Shown here piece by piece: positions 1 through 8,622 of a stretch of DNA of 64,000 nt. Numbering within the stretch: position 1 is the stretch's first letter; every line of letters begins with the position of its first letter. This DNA comes from Pseudomonas hormoni (GTDB taxonomy: Bacteria > Pseudomonadota > Gammaproteobacteria > Pseudomonadales > Pseudomonadaceae). The stretch spans positions 3,396,001-3,460,000 of the forward strand of contig NZ_CP075566.1 in NCBI RefSeq assembly GCF_018502625.1. The letters are read 5' to 3'. The position numbers and the translations under genes are program-made. Below the pieces are notes generated by a model, which worked only from the letters and a program-made list of their open reading frames with translations, was not told the origin of the DNA and did not search any database.

Positions 1-291
1 CGTGCCCTATTCGGGCGCGCCTTTGTTTTGGGTGCGAGCAATCCTAAAGACATTCTGTTCTTCGCCGCTTTCCTGCCGCAGTTCTTGAACGCTGAGCAAC
101 CGTTCCTGCCGCAGTTGCTGGTGATGATTGCCACCTGGACCGTGCTGGATCTGCTGTGCAAACTGGCTTACGGATTGGGTGCGCATGGCGCGGCGCGGTA
201 TTTGCGCAGTGGCAAGGGCCAGAGCTGGTTTAACCGGGTGAGTGCGGGGTTGTTCAGTGGTGCGGGTGCGGTTTCATTGCTGAGCCGCTAA
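1..291 (+). CDS. LysE/RhtB-family amino acid exporter, C-terminal part
   Basis: The frame is open from the first base of the window, so this is the C-terminal part of a longer gene (about 96 residues seen). It contains the LysE/RhtB signature region GASNPKDILFFAAFLPQF followed by two hydrophobic segments (LLVMIATWTVLDLL and the glycine/alanine-rich C-terminus), the usual end of this inner-membrane efflux family that exports amino acids or their derivatives. A TTG at 28 is not a likely start, because the preceding residues RALFGRAFV also fit the family. The substrate cannot be told from this fragment. Confidence 0.82.
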   Translation, partial: RALFGRAFVLGASNPKDILFFAAFLPQFLNAEQPFLPQLLVMIATWTVLDLLCKLAYGLGAHGAARYLRSGKGQSWFNRVSAGLFSGAGAVSLLSR

Positions 292-301
292 AGGCAAAAG
301 C

Positions 302-379
302 ATCGCTAGCAGGCTAGCTCCCACAGGGGGATTTGTTGAACGCCGCAAATCCAGTGTGGGAGCTAGCCTGCTTGCGATT
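302..379. repeat. REPIN (inverted pair of REP palindromes, class A)
   Basis: Two inverted copies of the element (A)TCGCTAGCAGGCTAGCTCCCACA flank a spacer of about 30 bases, between the exporter gene and uraH. Near-identical pairs occur at 3806, 9440 and 24381. Confidence 0.85.
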
Positions 380-411
380 ACGTCTGCACGGACGCCACAT
401 TTCTCCAGACG

Positions 412-437
412 AAAAAAAGCCCGCAGTGTGAGCGGGC
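412..437 (-). terminator. Rho-independent terminator of uraH
   Basis: Read on the minus strand, a GCCCGC stem with loop TCACACT closes with GCGGGC and runs into seven T. It lies 60 bases past the uraH stop codon. Confidence 0.85.
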
Positions 438-496
438 GAAAGACCAAAGAAGCTATATGCGCAGTCGCTTCTCGGAGGAGACAGCTGCTTGGGGGA

Positions 497-850
497 TCAG
501 CTGCCGCGGTACGTGGAATAGCTGTAGGGCGAAATCAGCAGCGGCACATGGTAGTGATCCTGTTCTGCAGAGATGCCAAACCGCAGCACCACCACGTCCA
601 GGAACGCAGGCTCCGGCAGCTGAACGCCACGGGCGCGGTAGTAATCGCCCGCATGAAACTGAAGCTGATAGACCCCGGTGCGATAGTCATCGCCCTGCAG
701 CAACGGTGCATCGACACGGCCATCGCTGTTGGTCATCGCACTGGCGACCAATTCCAGTTGCGAACCTTCAACGCGGTACAGCTCGACCTTGATCGAGCTG
801 CCCGGGCAACCGTGTGCAGCGTCCAAAACGTGTGTAGTCAAACGTCCCAT
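497..850 (-). CDS. uraH: 5-hydroxyisourate hydrolase (transthyretin-like)
   Basis: A 117-residue protein of the transthyretin-like HIU hydrolase family, which opens the ring of 5-hydroxyisourate to give OHCU, the second step of urate breakdown. Seen in the sequence: the N-terminal THVLD motif with its catalytic histidine, the central GRVDAPLL segment, and the C-terminal YSYSTYRGS, which contains the family signature tetrapeptide YRGS that separates hydrolases from true transthyretins. The length matches bacterial UraH/PucM. It is divergent from puuE across 420 bases carrying two palindromic operators, which suggests joint regulation. Confidence 0.95.
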   Translation of the reverse strand: MGRLTTHVLDAAHGCPGSSIKVELYRVEGSQLELVASAMTNSDGRVDAPLLQGDDYRTGVYQLQFHAGDYYRARGVQLPEPAFLDVVVLRFGISAEQDHYHVPLLISPYSYSTYRGS

Positions 851-981
851 TGATTCTGCGTGCCTGCCTGCGTGGAGCAGTCAGACCTCGCGCCTCCCGA
901 AGTCAGTTGAAAAGGAGACCGCACCGATTCGGAGCACGAAAAGCTGCGGCGAGCGACTGATTAAGACACTTTTCATAAAAA

Positions 982-991
982 TTGTACACAA
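982..991. promoter_or_regulatory. Candidate regulator operator, copy 1
   Basis: TTGTACACAA, one base away from the perfect palindrome at 1177. This is the kind of short palindrome bound by GntR-type repressors. It lies about 130 bases upstream of uraH. The binding protein is not in this window. Confidence 0.45.
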
Positions 992-1176
992 TAAAAACGA
1001 CATTTTTAGCGCTACCGCCACCATTCGGGATTTGCCAACGAATCCGTCGGCAAACTATACGATCCAAGGACCTTCCATCCATTAGCTGACCAATCAGGCA
1101 GGTTTCTTGCAATAACATGTGAAGATGACAGCCGATGAAAAATGCGAAAATTCAGGCTTACAAAGTGGATATAAAG

Positions 1177-1186
1177 TTGTATACAA
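1177..1186. promoter_or_regulatory. Candidate regulator operator, copy 2
   Basis: TTGTATACAA, a perfect 10-base palindrome 85 bases upstream of the puuE start. Together with the copy at 982 it brackets the divergent uraH/puuE promoter region (851-1270), which otherwise holds no gene. Confidence 0.5.
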
Positions 1187-1270
1187 TCAGCCCATCGCTG
1201 TGACGCCAGCCTGACTTCCCACTTGCAGGCACGCCACACAAACTGTCAACGAATAAGAAGGAAGACTGCA

Positions 1271-2197
1271 GTGAGCGCTGACTACCCACGCGACCTGATC
1301 GGTTACGGCAGTAACCCTCCTCACCCACACTGGCCGGGCAATGCCCGCATCGCCCTGTCCTTCGTCCTGAATTACGAAGAAGGCGGCGAGCGCAACATCC
1401 TGCACGGCGATAAAGAATCCGAAGCCTTCCTTTCTGAAATGGTCTCGGCGCAGCCGCTGCAAGGCGAGCGCAACATGAGCATGGAATCCCTTTACGAGTA
1501 TGGCAGCCGCGCTGGCGTCTGGCGGGTTCTGAAACTGTTCAAGGAATTCGACATTCCGCTGACCATCTTCGCCGTGGCCATGGCCGCCCAGCGCCACCCG
1601 GACGTGATCCGCGCGATGGTCGATGCCGGCCACGAAATCTGCAGCCACGGCTACCGCTGGATCGACTACCAGTACATGGACGAAGCGCAGGAACGCGAGC
1701 ACATGCTCGAAGCGATCCGCGTCCTCACAGAAATTACCGGCGAGCGCCCACTGGGCTGGTACACCGGCCGCACCGGTCCGAACACCCGCCGGCTAGTAAT
1801 GGAAGAAGGCGGTTTCCTCTACGACAGCGACACCTACGACGACGACCTGCCCTACTGGGAACCGAACAACCCGACCGGCAAGCCGCACCTAGTGATCCCG
1901 TACACGCTGGACACCAACGACATGCGTTTCACCCAGGTCCAGGGGTTCAACAAGGGTGACGATTTCTTCGAATACCTCAAAGACGCGTTCGACGTGCTCT
2001 ACGCCGAAGGCGCCGAAGCACCGAAGATGTTGTCGATCGGCCTGCACTGCCGCCTGATCGGCCGTCCGGCGCGCCTGGCCTCGCTCAAGCGCTTTATCGA
2101 ATACGCTAAAAGTCATGAACAGGTGTGGTTCAGCCGTCGCGTCGACATCGCTCGCCACTGGCACGAAACCCACCCGTACCAAGGGGCTGCGAAATGA
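1271..2197 (+). CDS. puuE: Allantoinase PuuE (polysaccharide deacetylase-like)
   Basis: A 308-residue member of the cofactor-independent allantoinase group built on the polysaccharide deacetylase fold; it hydrolyses allantoin to allantoate. Seen: the N-terminal segment YPRDLIGYGSNPPHPHWPG, RIALSFVLNYEEGGERN, and the HGYRWIDYQYM region typical of PuuE. I chose the GTG at 1271 because AAGAAGGAAG lies just upstream and the encoded SADYPRDL start matches the family; the in-frame TTG at 1223 would add an unrelated leader. The last codons overlap the uraD start (ATGA), so the two are translationally coupled. First gene of the purine operon. Confidence 0.93.
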   Translation: MSADYPRDLIGYGSNPPHPHWPGNARIALSFVLNYEEGGERNILHGDKESEAFLSEMVSAQPLQGERNMSMESLYEYGSRAGVWRVLKLFKEFDIPLTIFAVAMAAQRHPDVIRAMVDAGHEICSHGYRWIDYQYMDEAQEREHMLEAIRVLTEITGERPLGWYTGRTGPNTRRLVMEEGGFLYDSDTYDDDLPYWEPNNPTGKPHLVIPYTLDTNDMRFTQVQGFNKGDDFFEYLKDAFDVLYAEGAEAPKMLSIGLHCRLIGRPARLASLKRFIEYAKSHEQVWFSRRVDIARHWHETHPYQGAAK

Positions 2198-2709
2198 GCC
2201 ACTTCCAGACACTGAAACCCTCGACCCTGAGCCGCGACGCATTTGTCGCCGCTTTCGCCGACATCTACGAACATTCGCCATGGGTGGCCGAGAAGGCCTT
2301 CGACCTGGGCCAGGACGCCTCGATCGACGAGATCGAAACCCTGCACCAGCGCATGAGCGACATCCTGTTGAGTGCTGATCACGAAAGCCAATTGGCCCTG
2401 ATCAATGCTCACCCGGACCTGGCCGGCAAAGCTGCCGTTCAGGGCCAACTGACCGAAGCCAGCACCAATGAACAGGCTGGCGCCGGTATTCACCAATGCA
2501 CGGCCGAAGAGTTTTCTCGCTTCACCGAGCTGAACGACGCCTACAAAGCCAAGTTCAAGTTTCCCTTCATCATGGCGGTAAAAGGCAGCAACCGGCATCA
2601 GATCCTCGCAGCGTTCGAAACGCGCATTCACAACTCGGCAGACACCGAATTCAAATGCGCGCTGGCGGAGATCAACAAGATCGCTCTGTTCCGATTACTG
2701 ACCCTATAG
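2194..2709 (+). CDS. uraD: OHCU decarboxylase
   Basis: A 171-residue 2-oxo-4-hydroxy-4-carboxy-5-ureidoimidazoline decarboxylase, the enzyme that makes S-allantoin from the product of UraH. Seen: LSRDAFVAAFADIYEHSPWVA at the N-terminus, the conserved AHPDLAGKAA motif, the segment LTEASTNEQAGAG, and KFPFIMAVKGSNRHQIL near the C-terminus, all hallmarks of UraD. The start ATG overlaps the puuE stop by four bases. Its order between puuE and alc is the normal Pseudomonas arrangement. Confidence 0.95.
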   Translation: MSHFQTLKPSTLSRDAFVAAFADIYEHSPWVAEKAFDLGQDASIDEIETLHQRMSDILLSADHESQLALINAHPDLAGKAAVQGQLTEASTNEQAGAGIHQCTAEEFSRFTELNDAYKAKFKFPFIMAVKGSNRHQILAAFETRIHNSADTEFKCALAEINKIALFRLLTL

Positions 2710-2797
2710 CGACCTTGGCCCGAGCGACACTGAACGCATACATCGCCCAGGGCCCTGAGAGCATCCCAAGCCAACTAATTAAAGGCAGACAAGAAGA

Positions 2798-3793
2798 ATG
2801 AAAGCTTACGCCGTACCTTTCGAGAAGTTCGTCAACCTGGCCGACGCCCGCCTGGGCACCAAAATCATCTCGGTCACCGATGACTGGTTCGCAGACGCCA
2901 ACCGTCTGTTCCAACCGACCCCGGCCGTGTGGAAGGAGGGCGTGTTCGATGACAACGGCAAGTGGATGGACGGCTGGGAGTCGCGCCGCAAGCGCTTCGA
3001 AGGCTACGACAGCGCCGTGATCCGCCTCGGCGTACCGGGCTCGATCAAAGGCGTGGACATCGACACTTCATTCTTCACCGGCAACTTCCCGCCGTCGGCT
3101 TCGCTGGAAGCCTGCTTCCTCGCCTCGGGCGAGCCGGACGAAAACACCCAGTGGACTGAAGTGCTGTCGGCCGTCGAGCTGCAAGGCAACAGCCACCACT
3201 ATCACGAAATCAGCAACGATCAGGCCTTCAGCCACCTGCGCTTCAACATCTACCCGGATGGTGGCGTGGCCCGTCTGCGTGTGTACGGTATTCCGTTCCG
3301 CGACTGGTCCGCTGTCGGCGACAACGAGCAGGTTGACCTGGCCGCAGCCCTCAACGGTGGCCGCGCCCTCGCCTGCTCCGACGAACACTTCGGTCGCATG
3401 AGCAACATCCTCAACCCGGGCCGTGGCATCAATATGGGCGATGGCTGGGAAACGGCGCGTCGTCGTACGCCGGGCAATGACTGGGTGATCGTCGCGCTGG
3501 GTCATGCCGGCGAGATCGAGAAAGTCATCGTCGACACCCTGCACTTCAAGGGCAACTACCCGGACACATGCTCCATCCAGGGCGCGTTCGTCAAGGGCGG
3601 CACCGACAGCCAGATCGAAACTCAATCGCTGTTCTGGCGTGAACTGTTGCCGGCGCAGAAACTGGAAATGCACGCCGAACACACCTTCGCCGAGCAGATC
3701 AAGGCGCTGGGCCCGATTACCCACATCCGCCTGAACGTGTTCCCGGACGGTGGTGTGAGCCGCCTGCGCGTATTGGGCAAGGTCGCTAAATAA
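2798..3793 (+). CDS. alc: Allantoicase
   Basis: A 331-residue allantoicase, hydrolysing allantoate to ureidoglycolate and urea in the cytoplasm. The protein shows the two-fold repeat typical of the family: a half beginning [21 protein letters not shown] and a second at [20 protein letters not shown], each ending in a beta-jelly-roll motif with INPDGGV-like text ([15 protein letters not shown] and [15 protein letters not shown]). A clear ribosome binding site (GACAAGAAGA) lies before ATG 2798. Spacing of 88 bases from uraD still fits one operon. Confidence 0.96.
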   Translation: MKAYAVPFEKFVNLADARLGTKIISVTDDWFADANRLFQPTPAVWKEGVFDDNGKWMDGWESRRKRFEGYDSAVIRLGVPGSIKGVDIDTSFFTGNFPPSASLEACFLASGEPDENTQWTEVLSAVELQGNSHHYHEISNDQAFSHLRFNIYPDGGVARLRVYGIPFRDWSAVGDNEQVDLAAALNGGRALACSDEHFGRMSNILNPGRGINMGDGWETARRRTPGNDWVIVALGHAGEIEKVIVDTLHFKGNYPDTCSIQGAFVKGGTDSQIETQSLFWRELLPAQKLEMHAEHTFAEQIKALGPITHIRLNVFPDGGVSRLRVLGKVAK

Positions 3794-3805
3794 ACGGTGA
3801 ACCCA

Positions 3806-3870
3806 ATCGCTAGCAGGCTGGCTCCCATAGGGGAATGCATTCCAAATGTGGGAGCTAGCCTGCTTGCGAT
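3806..3870. repeat. REPIN, class A, inside the purine operon
   Basis: Inverted pair of the CGCTAGCAGGCTGGCTCCCA element in the 117-base gap between alc and allA. Such a hairpin in an operon may stabilise the upstream mRNA; that role is inference. Confidence 0.8.
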
Positions 3871-3910
3871 AGCAATAGAACCAACAACAAAGAATTCGGA
3901 TAAAAACAGC

Positions 3911-4414
3911 ATGCGCACACTGACGATTGAACCGCTGACCAAAGAAGCCTTCGCCCCTTTCGGTGACGTGATCGAAACCGACGGCAGCGATCACTTCATG
4001 ATCAACAACGGTTCGACCATGCGCTTCCACAAACTGGCGACGGTGGAAACCGCCACGCCAGAGGACAAGGCGATCATCAGCATTTTCAGCGCCGACGCGC
4101 AGGACATGCCACTGACCGTCTGCATGCTGGAGCGTCACCCGCTGGGCAGCCAGGCTTTCATTCCGCTGCTCGGCAACCCTTTTCTGATCGTGGTCGCGCC
4201 CCTTGGCGATGAACCTGTATCAGGCTTGGTCCGCGCCTTCGTCACCAACGGCAGGCAGGGCATTAATTACCATCGCGGCGTTTGGCACCATCCGGTGCTG
4301 ACGATCGAAAAGCGGGATGACTTCCTGGTGGTTGATCGCAGTGGCACAGGCAATAACTGCGATGAGCATTTTTTCAAAGAGGATGAGCGTTTGATCCTCG
4401 CCCCCCACCAATAA
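3911..4414 (+). CDS. allA: Ureidoglycolate lyase
   Basis: A 167-residue ureidoglycolate lyase, cleaving ureidoglycolate to glyoxylate and urea, the last step of this pathway. Seen: MRTLTIEPLTKEAFAPFGDVIE at the N-terminus, the cupin-type core with MLERHPLGSQAFIPL, and INYHRGVWHHPVL, the signature metal-site region of AllA. The start at 3911 gives the standard N-terminus; the upstream in-frame extension is only translated REPIN and was discarded. Confidence 0.94.
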   Translation: MRTLTIEPLTKEAFAPFGDVIETDGSDHFMINNGSTMRFHKLATVETATPEDKAIISIFSADAQDMPLTVCMLERHPLGSQAFIPLLGNPFLIVVAPLGDEPVSGLVRAFVTNGRQGINYHRGVWHHPVLTIEKRDDFLVVDRSGTGNNCDEHFFKEDERLILAPHQ

Positions 4415-4464
4415 GAGAAGGTCTGATCACTCGACAACAGAGTGACAGGCGAGAGGTAAAGACT

Positions 4465-5757
4465 GTGGAAGCACATCTGTTGGAATGGCTGAACCTGAGC
4501 GTGCGCTGGGTTCACATGATTACTGGCGTGGCCTGGATCGGTGCGTCGTTCTATTTCGTCTGGCTGGAGAACAACCTCAATCGGGTCAACCCGAAAAGCG
4601 GTCTGGCCGGTGATTTGTGGGCGATCCACGGCGGCGGTATCTATCACCTGGAAAAATACAAACTGGCCCCACCGACCATGCCGGACAACCTGCACTGGTT
4701 CAAATGGGAAGCCTACTTCACCTGGATGTCGGGGATCGCGCTGCTGTGCGTGGTGTTCTACTCCAACCCGACGCTGTACCTGCTGGCACCGGGCAGCAGC
4801 CTGACCGGCCCTGAAGGGGTCGCACTGGGCATCGCTTCGTTGTTCGTCGGCTGGCTCGTCTACTCCTTCCTCTGCGACTCGGCGCTGGGCAAACGCCCTG
4901 CCCTGCTCGGCTTCATCCTGTTCGTGCTGATCATTGGCGCCGCTTACGGCTTCAGCAAGGTGTTCAGCGGTCGTGGTGCGTACCTGCACGTCGGCGCGAT
5001 CATCGGCACCATCATGGTCGGCAACGTGTTCCGCATCATCATGCCGGCGCAGCGCGCACTGGTGGCGGCGATCGCCGAGAACCGCACGCCGGATCCGGCG
5101 CTGCCGGCCAAGGGCTTGCTGCGTTCGCGTCACAACAACTACTTCACCTTGCCGGTGCTGTTCATCATGATCAGCAACCACTTCCCGAGCACCTACGGCA
5201 GCCAGTACAACTGGCTGATCCTGGCCGGGATCGCGGTGCTGGCGGTGTTGGTGCGTCACTACTTCAACACCCGTCACGACAGCCACAAGTTCGCCTGGAC
5301 CCTGCCCGTCGCAGCCGTAGGCATGATCTGCCTGGCTTACGTGACAGGCCCGGCGCAGATGCCGAGCGCACCGGAAGTAGCCAAGGCCCCTGGCACCATC
5401 GAGTACCAACCGCTGCCGGAAACTGCACTCGGTGGTGGTGCCAAACCTGCCGCTGCGAAACCTGCTGAAGCACCGGTCCAGGCGTCAAACGCCGGCCCGA
5501 GTTTCGACAAGGTCCACAGCGTGATCCAGGAACGTTGCTCGGTTTGCCATTCGGCCAAACCCACCAGCCCGCTGTTCAGCGCGGCACCGGCCGGGGTGAT
5601 GTTCGATACCCCCGAGCAGATCCGCCAGAACGCGGCGCGCATCCAGGCGCAAGCCGTCACCAGCCAGATCATGCCACTGGGCAACATCACCCAGATGACC
5701 CAGCAGGAACGTGACCTGATCGGCGCGTGGATTGTTCAGGGAGCTCCGACCAACTAA
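4465..5757 (+). CDS. puuD: Urate hydroxylase PuuD with C-terminal cytochrome c domain
   Basis: A 430-residue membrane-bound urate oxidase of the PuuD type, making 5-hydroxyisourate from urate and passing electrons to the respiratory chain. The N-terminal ~310 residues contain about eight membrane segments, starting LLEWLNLSVRWVHMITGVAWIGASFYFVW. A proline/alanine linker leads to a cytochrome c domain with the heme site CSVCH at about residues 358-362 and a possible axial methionine in SQIMPLGN. Start is GTG with GAGAGG upstream. This gene supplies the substrate for UraH and so opens the pathway encoded around it. Confidence 0.93.
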   Translation: MEAHLLEWLNLSVRWVHMITGVAWIGASFYFVWLENNLNRVNPKSGLAGDLWAIHGGGIYHLEKYKLAPPTMPDNLHWFKWEAYFTWMSGIALLCVVFYSNPTLYLLAPGSSLTGPEGVALGIASLFVGWLVYSFLCDSALGKRPALLGFILFVLIIGAAYGFSKVFSGRGAYLHVGAIIGTIMVGNVFRIIMPAQRALVAAIAENRTPDPALPAKGLLRSRHNNYFTLPVLFIMISNHFPSTYGSQYNWLILAGIAVLAVLVRHYFNTRHDSHKFAWTLPVAAVGMICLAYVTGPAQMPSAPEVAKAPGTIEYQPLPETALGGGAKPAAAKPAEAPVQASNAGPSFDKVHSVIQERCSVCHSAKPTSPLFSAAPAGVMFDTPEQIRQNAARIQAQAVTSQIMPLGNITQMTQQERDLIGAWIVQGAPTN

Positions 5758-5787
5758 GCAACACAAAAGCCTGTGAAAGCGGGCTTT

Positions 5788-5893
5788 TGTGGCGAGGGAG
5801 CTTGCTCCCGCTGGGTCGCGAAGCGGCCCCCCTTTCTATCTGGAAAGAAGGGGACTGCTGCGCAGTCCAGCGGGAGCAAGCTCCCTCGCCACA
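5788..5893. repeat. REPIN, class B
   Basis: Inverted pair of TGTGGCGAGGGAGCTTGCTC around a GC-rich spacer, between puuD and the permease gene. The same class recurs at 14637, 16179, 18893 and 21995. Confidence 0.85.
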
Positions 5894-5943
5894 GGTCTCC
5901 CTGATACAAAAATCACAAGAATAAAAAAGATCCGAGGTGTTGC

Positions 5944-7302
5944 ATGTCCGAGCTATCCGAAGCGCGCATCCCCGACGCACCCGCCATTCAGCGTTTGCCC
6001 CTTTTGCAACTGATCCTGGTCGGTCTGCAACATGTTTTGCTGATGTACGGCGGAGCCATCGCGGTGCCGCTGATCATCGGGCAGGCCGCAGGCCTGAGTC
6101 GTGAAGAAATCGCCTTCCTGATCAACGCCGACCTGCTGGTCGCCGGCATCGCCACCATCGTGCAATCGCTGGGCATCGGCCCGATGGGCATTCGCATGCC
6201 CGTGATGATGGGCGCCAGTTTCGCCGCGGTCGGCAGCATGGTCGCCATGGCCGGCATGCCGGGCATCGGTCTGCAAGGAATCTTCGGCGCGACCATCGCC
6301 GCCGGGTTCTTCGGCATGATCATCGCGCCGTTCATGTCCAAAGTCGTTCGGTTCTTCCCGCCGCTGGTGACCGGCACGGTCATCACCTCGATCGGATTAT
6401 CGCTGTTCCCCGTGGCGGTTAATTGGGCGGGCGGCGGCGCTGGCGCCGCTCAATTCGGTTCACCGATTTACCTGGCCATCGCCGCGCTGGTGCTGGCCAC
6501 CATCCTGTTGGTTCATCGCTTCATGCGCGGTTTCTGGGTCAACATTTCGGTGTTGATCGGCATGTGCCTCGGCTATGCGATCTGCGGTGTGATCGGCATG
6601 GTCGACCTCAGCGGCATGGCTCAGGCGCCCTGGCTGCAAATCGTCACCCCGCTGCACTTCGGTATGCCGAAGTTTGAACTCGCGCCGATTCTTTCGATGT
6701 GCCTGGTGGTCGTGATCATCTTCGTCGAGTCCACCGGGATGTTCCTCGCGCTGGGCAAAATCACCGGTCAGGAAGTCTGCCCGCGGATGCTGCGTCGCGG
6801 CCTGTTGTGTGATGCCGGCGCGTCGTTTTTCGCCGGGTTCTTCAACACCTTCACCCACTCCTCGTTCGCGCAGAACATCGGTCTGGTGCAGATGACCGGT
6901 GTGCGCTGCCGCTCAGTGACCATCGTCGCCGGCGGTTTGCTGATCGTGCTGAGTCTGCTGCCCAAAGCAGCGTTCCTGGTGGCCTCGATTCCCCCCGCCG
7001 TACTCGGTGGCGCTGCGATTGCGATGTTCGGCATGGTCGCCGCCACCGGGATCAAGATTCTTCAAGAGGCCGACATCGGTGACCGTCGCAACCAGTTGCT
7101 GGTGGCAGTGAGCATCGGCATGGGGCTGATTCCGGTGGTGCGTCCGGAGTTTTTTGCGCACCTGCCATTGTGGATGAGTCCGATCACGCACAGCGGAATT
7201 GCCATGGCCACCCTTAGCGCCCTGATGCTGAACCTGTTGTTCAACATTCTCGGCGGCGCCGAACGCGCGGCGATCAACGACTGCCACGCTCACTCGCACT
7301 GA
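5944..7302 (+). CDS. NCS2-family purine (urate/xanthine) permease
   Basis: A 452-residue inner-membrane transporter of the nucleobase:cation symporter-2 family with about fourteen hydrophobic segments. Seen: the family start LPLLQLILVGLQHVLLMYGGAIAVPLIIG, the PVMMGASFAAVG segment, and the signature around VESTGMFLALGKITGQ with the FNTFTHSSFAQNIGLVQMTGV motif near residue 310-330. In NCS2 proteins this Q/N-rich motif and the preceding glutamate form the purine site. Being at the end of the urate operon, urate or xanthine is the likely substrate; specificity is inferred from context. Confidence 0.93.
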   Translation: MSELSEARIPDAPAIQRLPLLQLILVGLQHVLLMYGGAIAVPLIIGQAAGLSREEIAFLINADLLVAGIATIVQSLGIGPMGIRMPVMMGASFAAVGSMVAMAGMPGIGLQGIFGATIAAGFFGMIIAPFMSKVVRFFPPLVTGTVITSIGLSLFPVAVNWAGGGAGAAQFGSPIYLAIAALVLATILLVHRFMRGFWVNISVLIGMCLGYAICGVIGMVDLSGMAQAPWLQIVTPLHFGMPKFELAPILSMCLVVVIIFVESTGMFLALGKITGQEVCPRMLRRGLLCDAGASFFAGFFNTFTHSSFAQNIGLVQMTGVRCRSVTIVAGGLLIVLSLLPKAAFLVASIPPAVLGGAAIAMFGMVAATGIKILQEADIGDRRNQLLVAVSIGMGLIPVVRPEFFAHLPLWMSPITHSGIAMATLSALMLNLLFNILGGAERAAINDCHAHSH

Positions 7303-7320
7303 CAGGTAATTACACAGCCA

Positions 7321-7413
7321 CCTGTAGGAGCGAGCTTGCTCACGAATGGGCCTTCAGCCTCAACATCTTTGTTGACTGACACACCGCTTTCGCGAGCAAG
7401 CCCGCTCCCACAG
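7321..7413. repeat. REPIN, class C
   Basis: Inverted pair of the element CTGTAGGAGCGAGCTTGCTC, with the right copy ending GCAAGCCCGCTCCCACAGG, between the permease and the first channel gene. Confidence 0.8.
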
Positions 7414-7461
7414 GTCAGGGCTGCCTGTGCCTCAAAAAATAAAAACAAGAGGGAGCAACAG

Positions 7462-8247
7462 ATGATTCGGACTCATACAAACCTGCTGTTGGTCGGTGGC
7501 CTGCTGGCTGCCAGCCAAGCCATGGCCGGCGATTTATTGCTGTGGCAGACCAACAGCCTGAGCTATTTGTACGGAAAGAATTTCGCGATCAACCCGTCGA
7601 TCCAGCAGACGGTGACGTTCGAGCACGCCGACAAATGGAAGTACGGCGACAACTTCCTGTTCGTCGACAAGATCTTCTACAACGGCGAGGAAGACCGCAA
7701 CAAAGGCCCGCGCGCCTTCTACGGCGAGTTCAGCCCCCGCCTCTCCTTAGGCAAGATCCTCGACCGCCGCTTCGAATACGGCCCGATCAAGGACGTGCTG
7801 CTGGCCATGACCTATGAGTATGGCGAAGGCGACAGCGAGGCCTACCTGATCGGCCCCGGTTTCGACCTTGCAGTGCCGGGCTTCAACTATTTCACATTGA
7901 ACTTCTATCGCCGCCAGACCGAAGGCCCGCGCCCCGGCGATGGTGTCTGGCAGATCACGCCCGCCTGGTCCTACAGCATTCCCTTGGGCAACTCGGACTT
8001 GTTGATCGATGGTTACATGGACTGGGTGGTGGATAACGATCAGAACGCTCGCGGCACTTACCACGCCAACCTGCACATCAATCCGCAGATCAAATATGAC
8101 CTCGGCAAAGCGCTGGGCTGGAGTCAGAAACAGTTCTACGTCGGCACCGAATACAGCTACTGGAAGAACAAGTACGGCGTCGAAAACAGCGCCAGCCTCG
8201 ACACCCACCAAAACACCGCCAGCCTGCTGGTGAAGGTGCACTTTTAA
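7462..8247 (+). CDS. Tsx/OmpK-like nucleoside-specific outer-membrane channel (copy 1)
   Basis: A 261-residue outer-membrane protein of the Tsx/OmpK family, which form 12-stranded channels for nucleosides. Seen: signal peptide ending AASQAMA|GD, then LLLWQTNSLSYLYGKNF, EHADKWKYGDNFLFVDK, IFYNGEE and a C-terminal beta strand finishing in phenylalanine (LLVKVHF), as outer-membrane barrels do. Start ATG 7462 follows GAGGGAGCAACAG; the longer in-frame reading is translated REPIN. Position next to the urate genes suggests uptake of nucleosides or purines. It is a tandem paralogue of 8623-9408. Confidence 0.88.
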   Translation: MIRTHTNLLLVGGLLAASQAMAGDLLLWQTNSLSYLYGKNFAINPSIQQTVTFEHADKWKYGDNFLFVDKIFYNGEEDRNKGPRAFYGEFSPRLSLGKILDRRFEYGPIKDVLLAMTYEYGEGDSEAYLIGPGFDLAVPGFNYFTLNFYRRQTEGPRPGDGVWQITPAWSYSIPLGNSDLLIDGYMDWVVDNDQNARGTYHANLHINPQIKYDLGKALGWSQKQFYVGTEYSYWKNKYGVENSASLDTHQNTASLLVKVHF

Positions 8248-8622
8248 GATGGCCCGCAACCGTGCTTCAAACCTGTCGTCGGTGCGCTGTTGCGGGGCAC
8301 TTGAGACCTGGCCAAGGAGTCAGTATTCTCCGCGGCCGCCCGAATCCGCTTTAAAAAAAAGCCCGGATTTAATTCCTGACCAGAAAGCCAACTTATCCCG
8401 GCCCTGGACGGTAACAAGGCATTCCAACCCCCCTCTCAATCGACTGCTCTTGAGTCGCCGAACGGGAGTTTTTTTGCTATTCGAAAGCCTTGGCGCAGCG
8501 CTTGCCAACAGCACTGAAGCTAACCGACTGGATGATTTTTTACTGCTACAGGAAAAGGCGCCACACCAGAGCGCCGATCTTAAAAAAACAACGTGGAACA
8601 CCTACTTTTTGGGAGCAACCGA
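8248..8622. other. Intergenic region between the two channel genes
   Basis: 375 bases with no credible gene. It holds AT-rich tracts, a small hairpin CGACTGCTCTTGAGTCG near 8443, and a strong match to a sigma-54 promoter at 8491. No riboswitch was recognised. Confidence 0.6.
8491..8506 (+). promoter_or_regulatory. Candidate sigma-54 promoter
   Basis: TGGCGCAGCGCTTGCC contains GG and GC separated by exactly ten bases, the core of the -24/-12 RpoN promoter (TGGCAC-N5-TTGC). It lies 117 bases before the second channel gene. Nitrogen control through NtrC would suit a purine scavenging gene, but that link is inference. Confidence 0.5.

Noticed and set aside
3068..4138. Long antisense frame across alc and allA (and similar ones at 4267-5409 and 16683-18113)
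   Set aside because: These are GC-skewed shadows of well-recognised genes on the plus strand, with low-complexity H/R/Q/V-rich translations and no family features.
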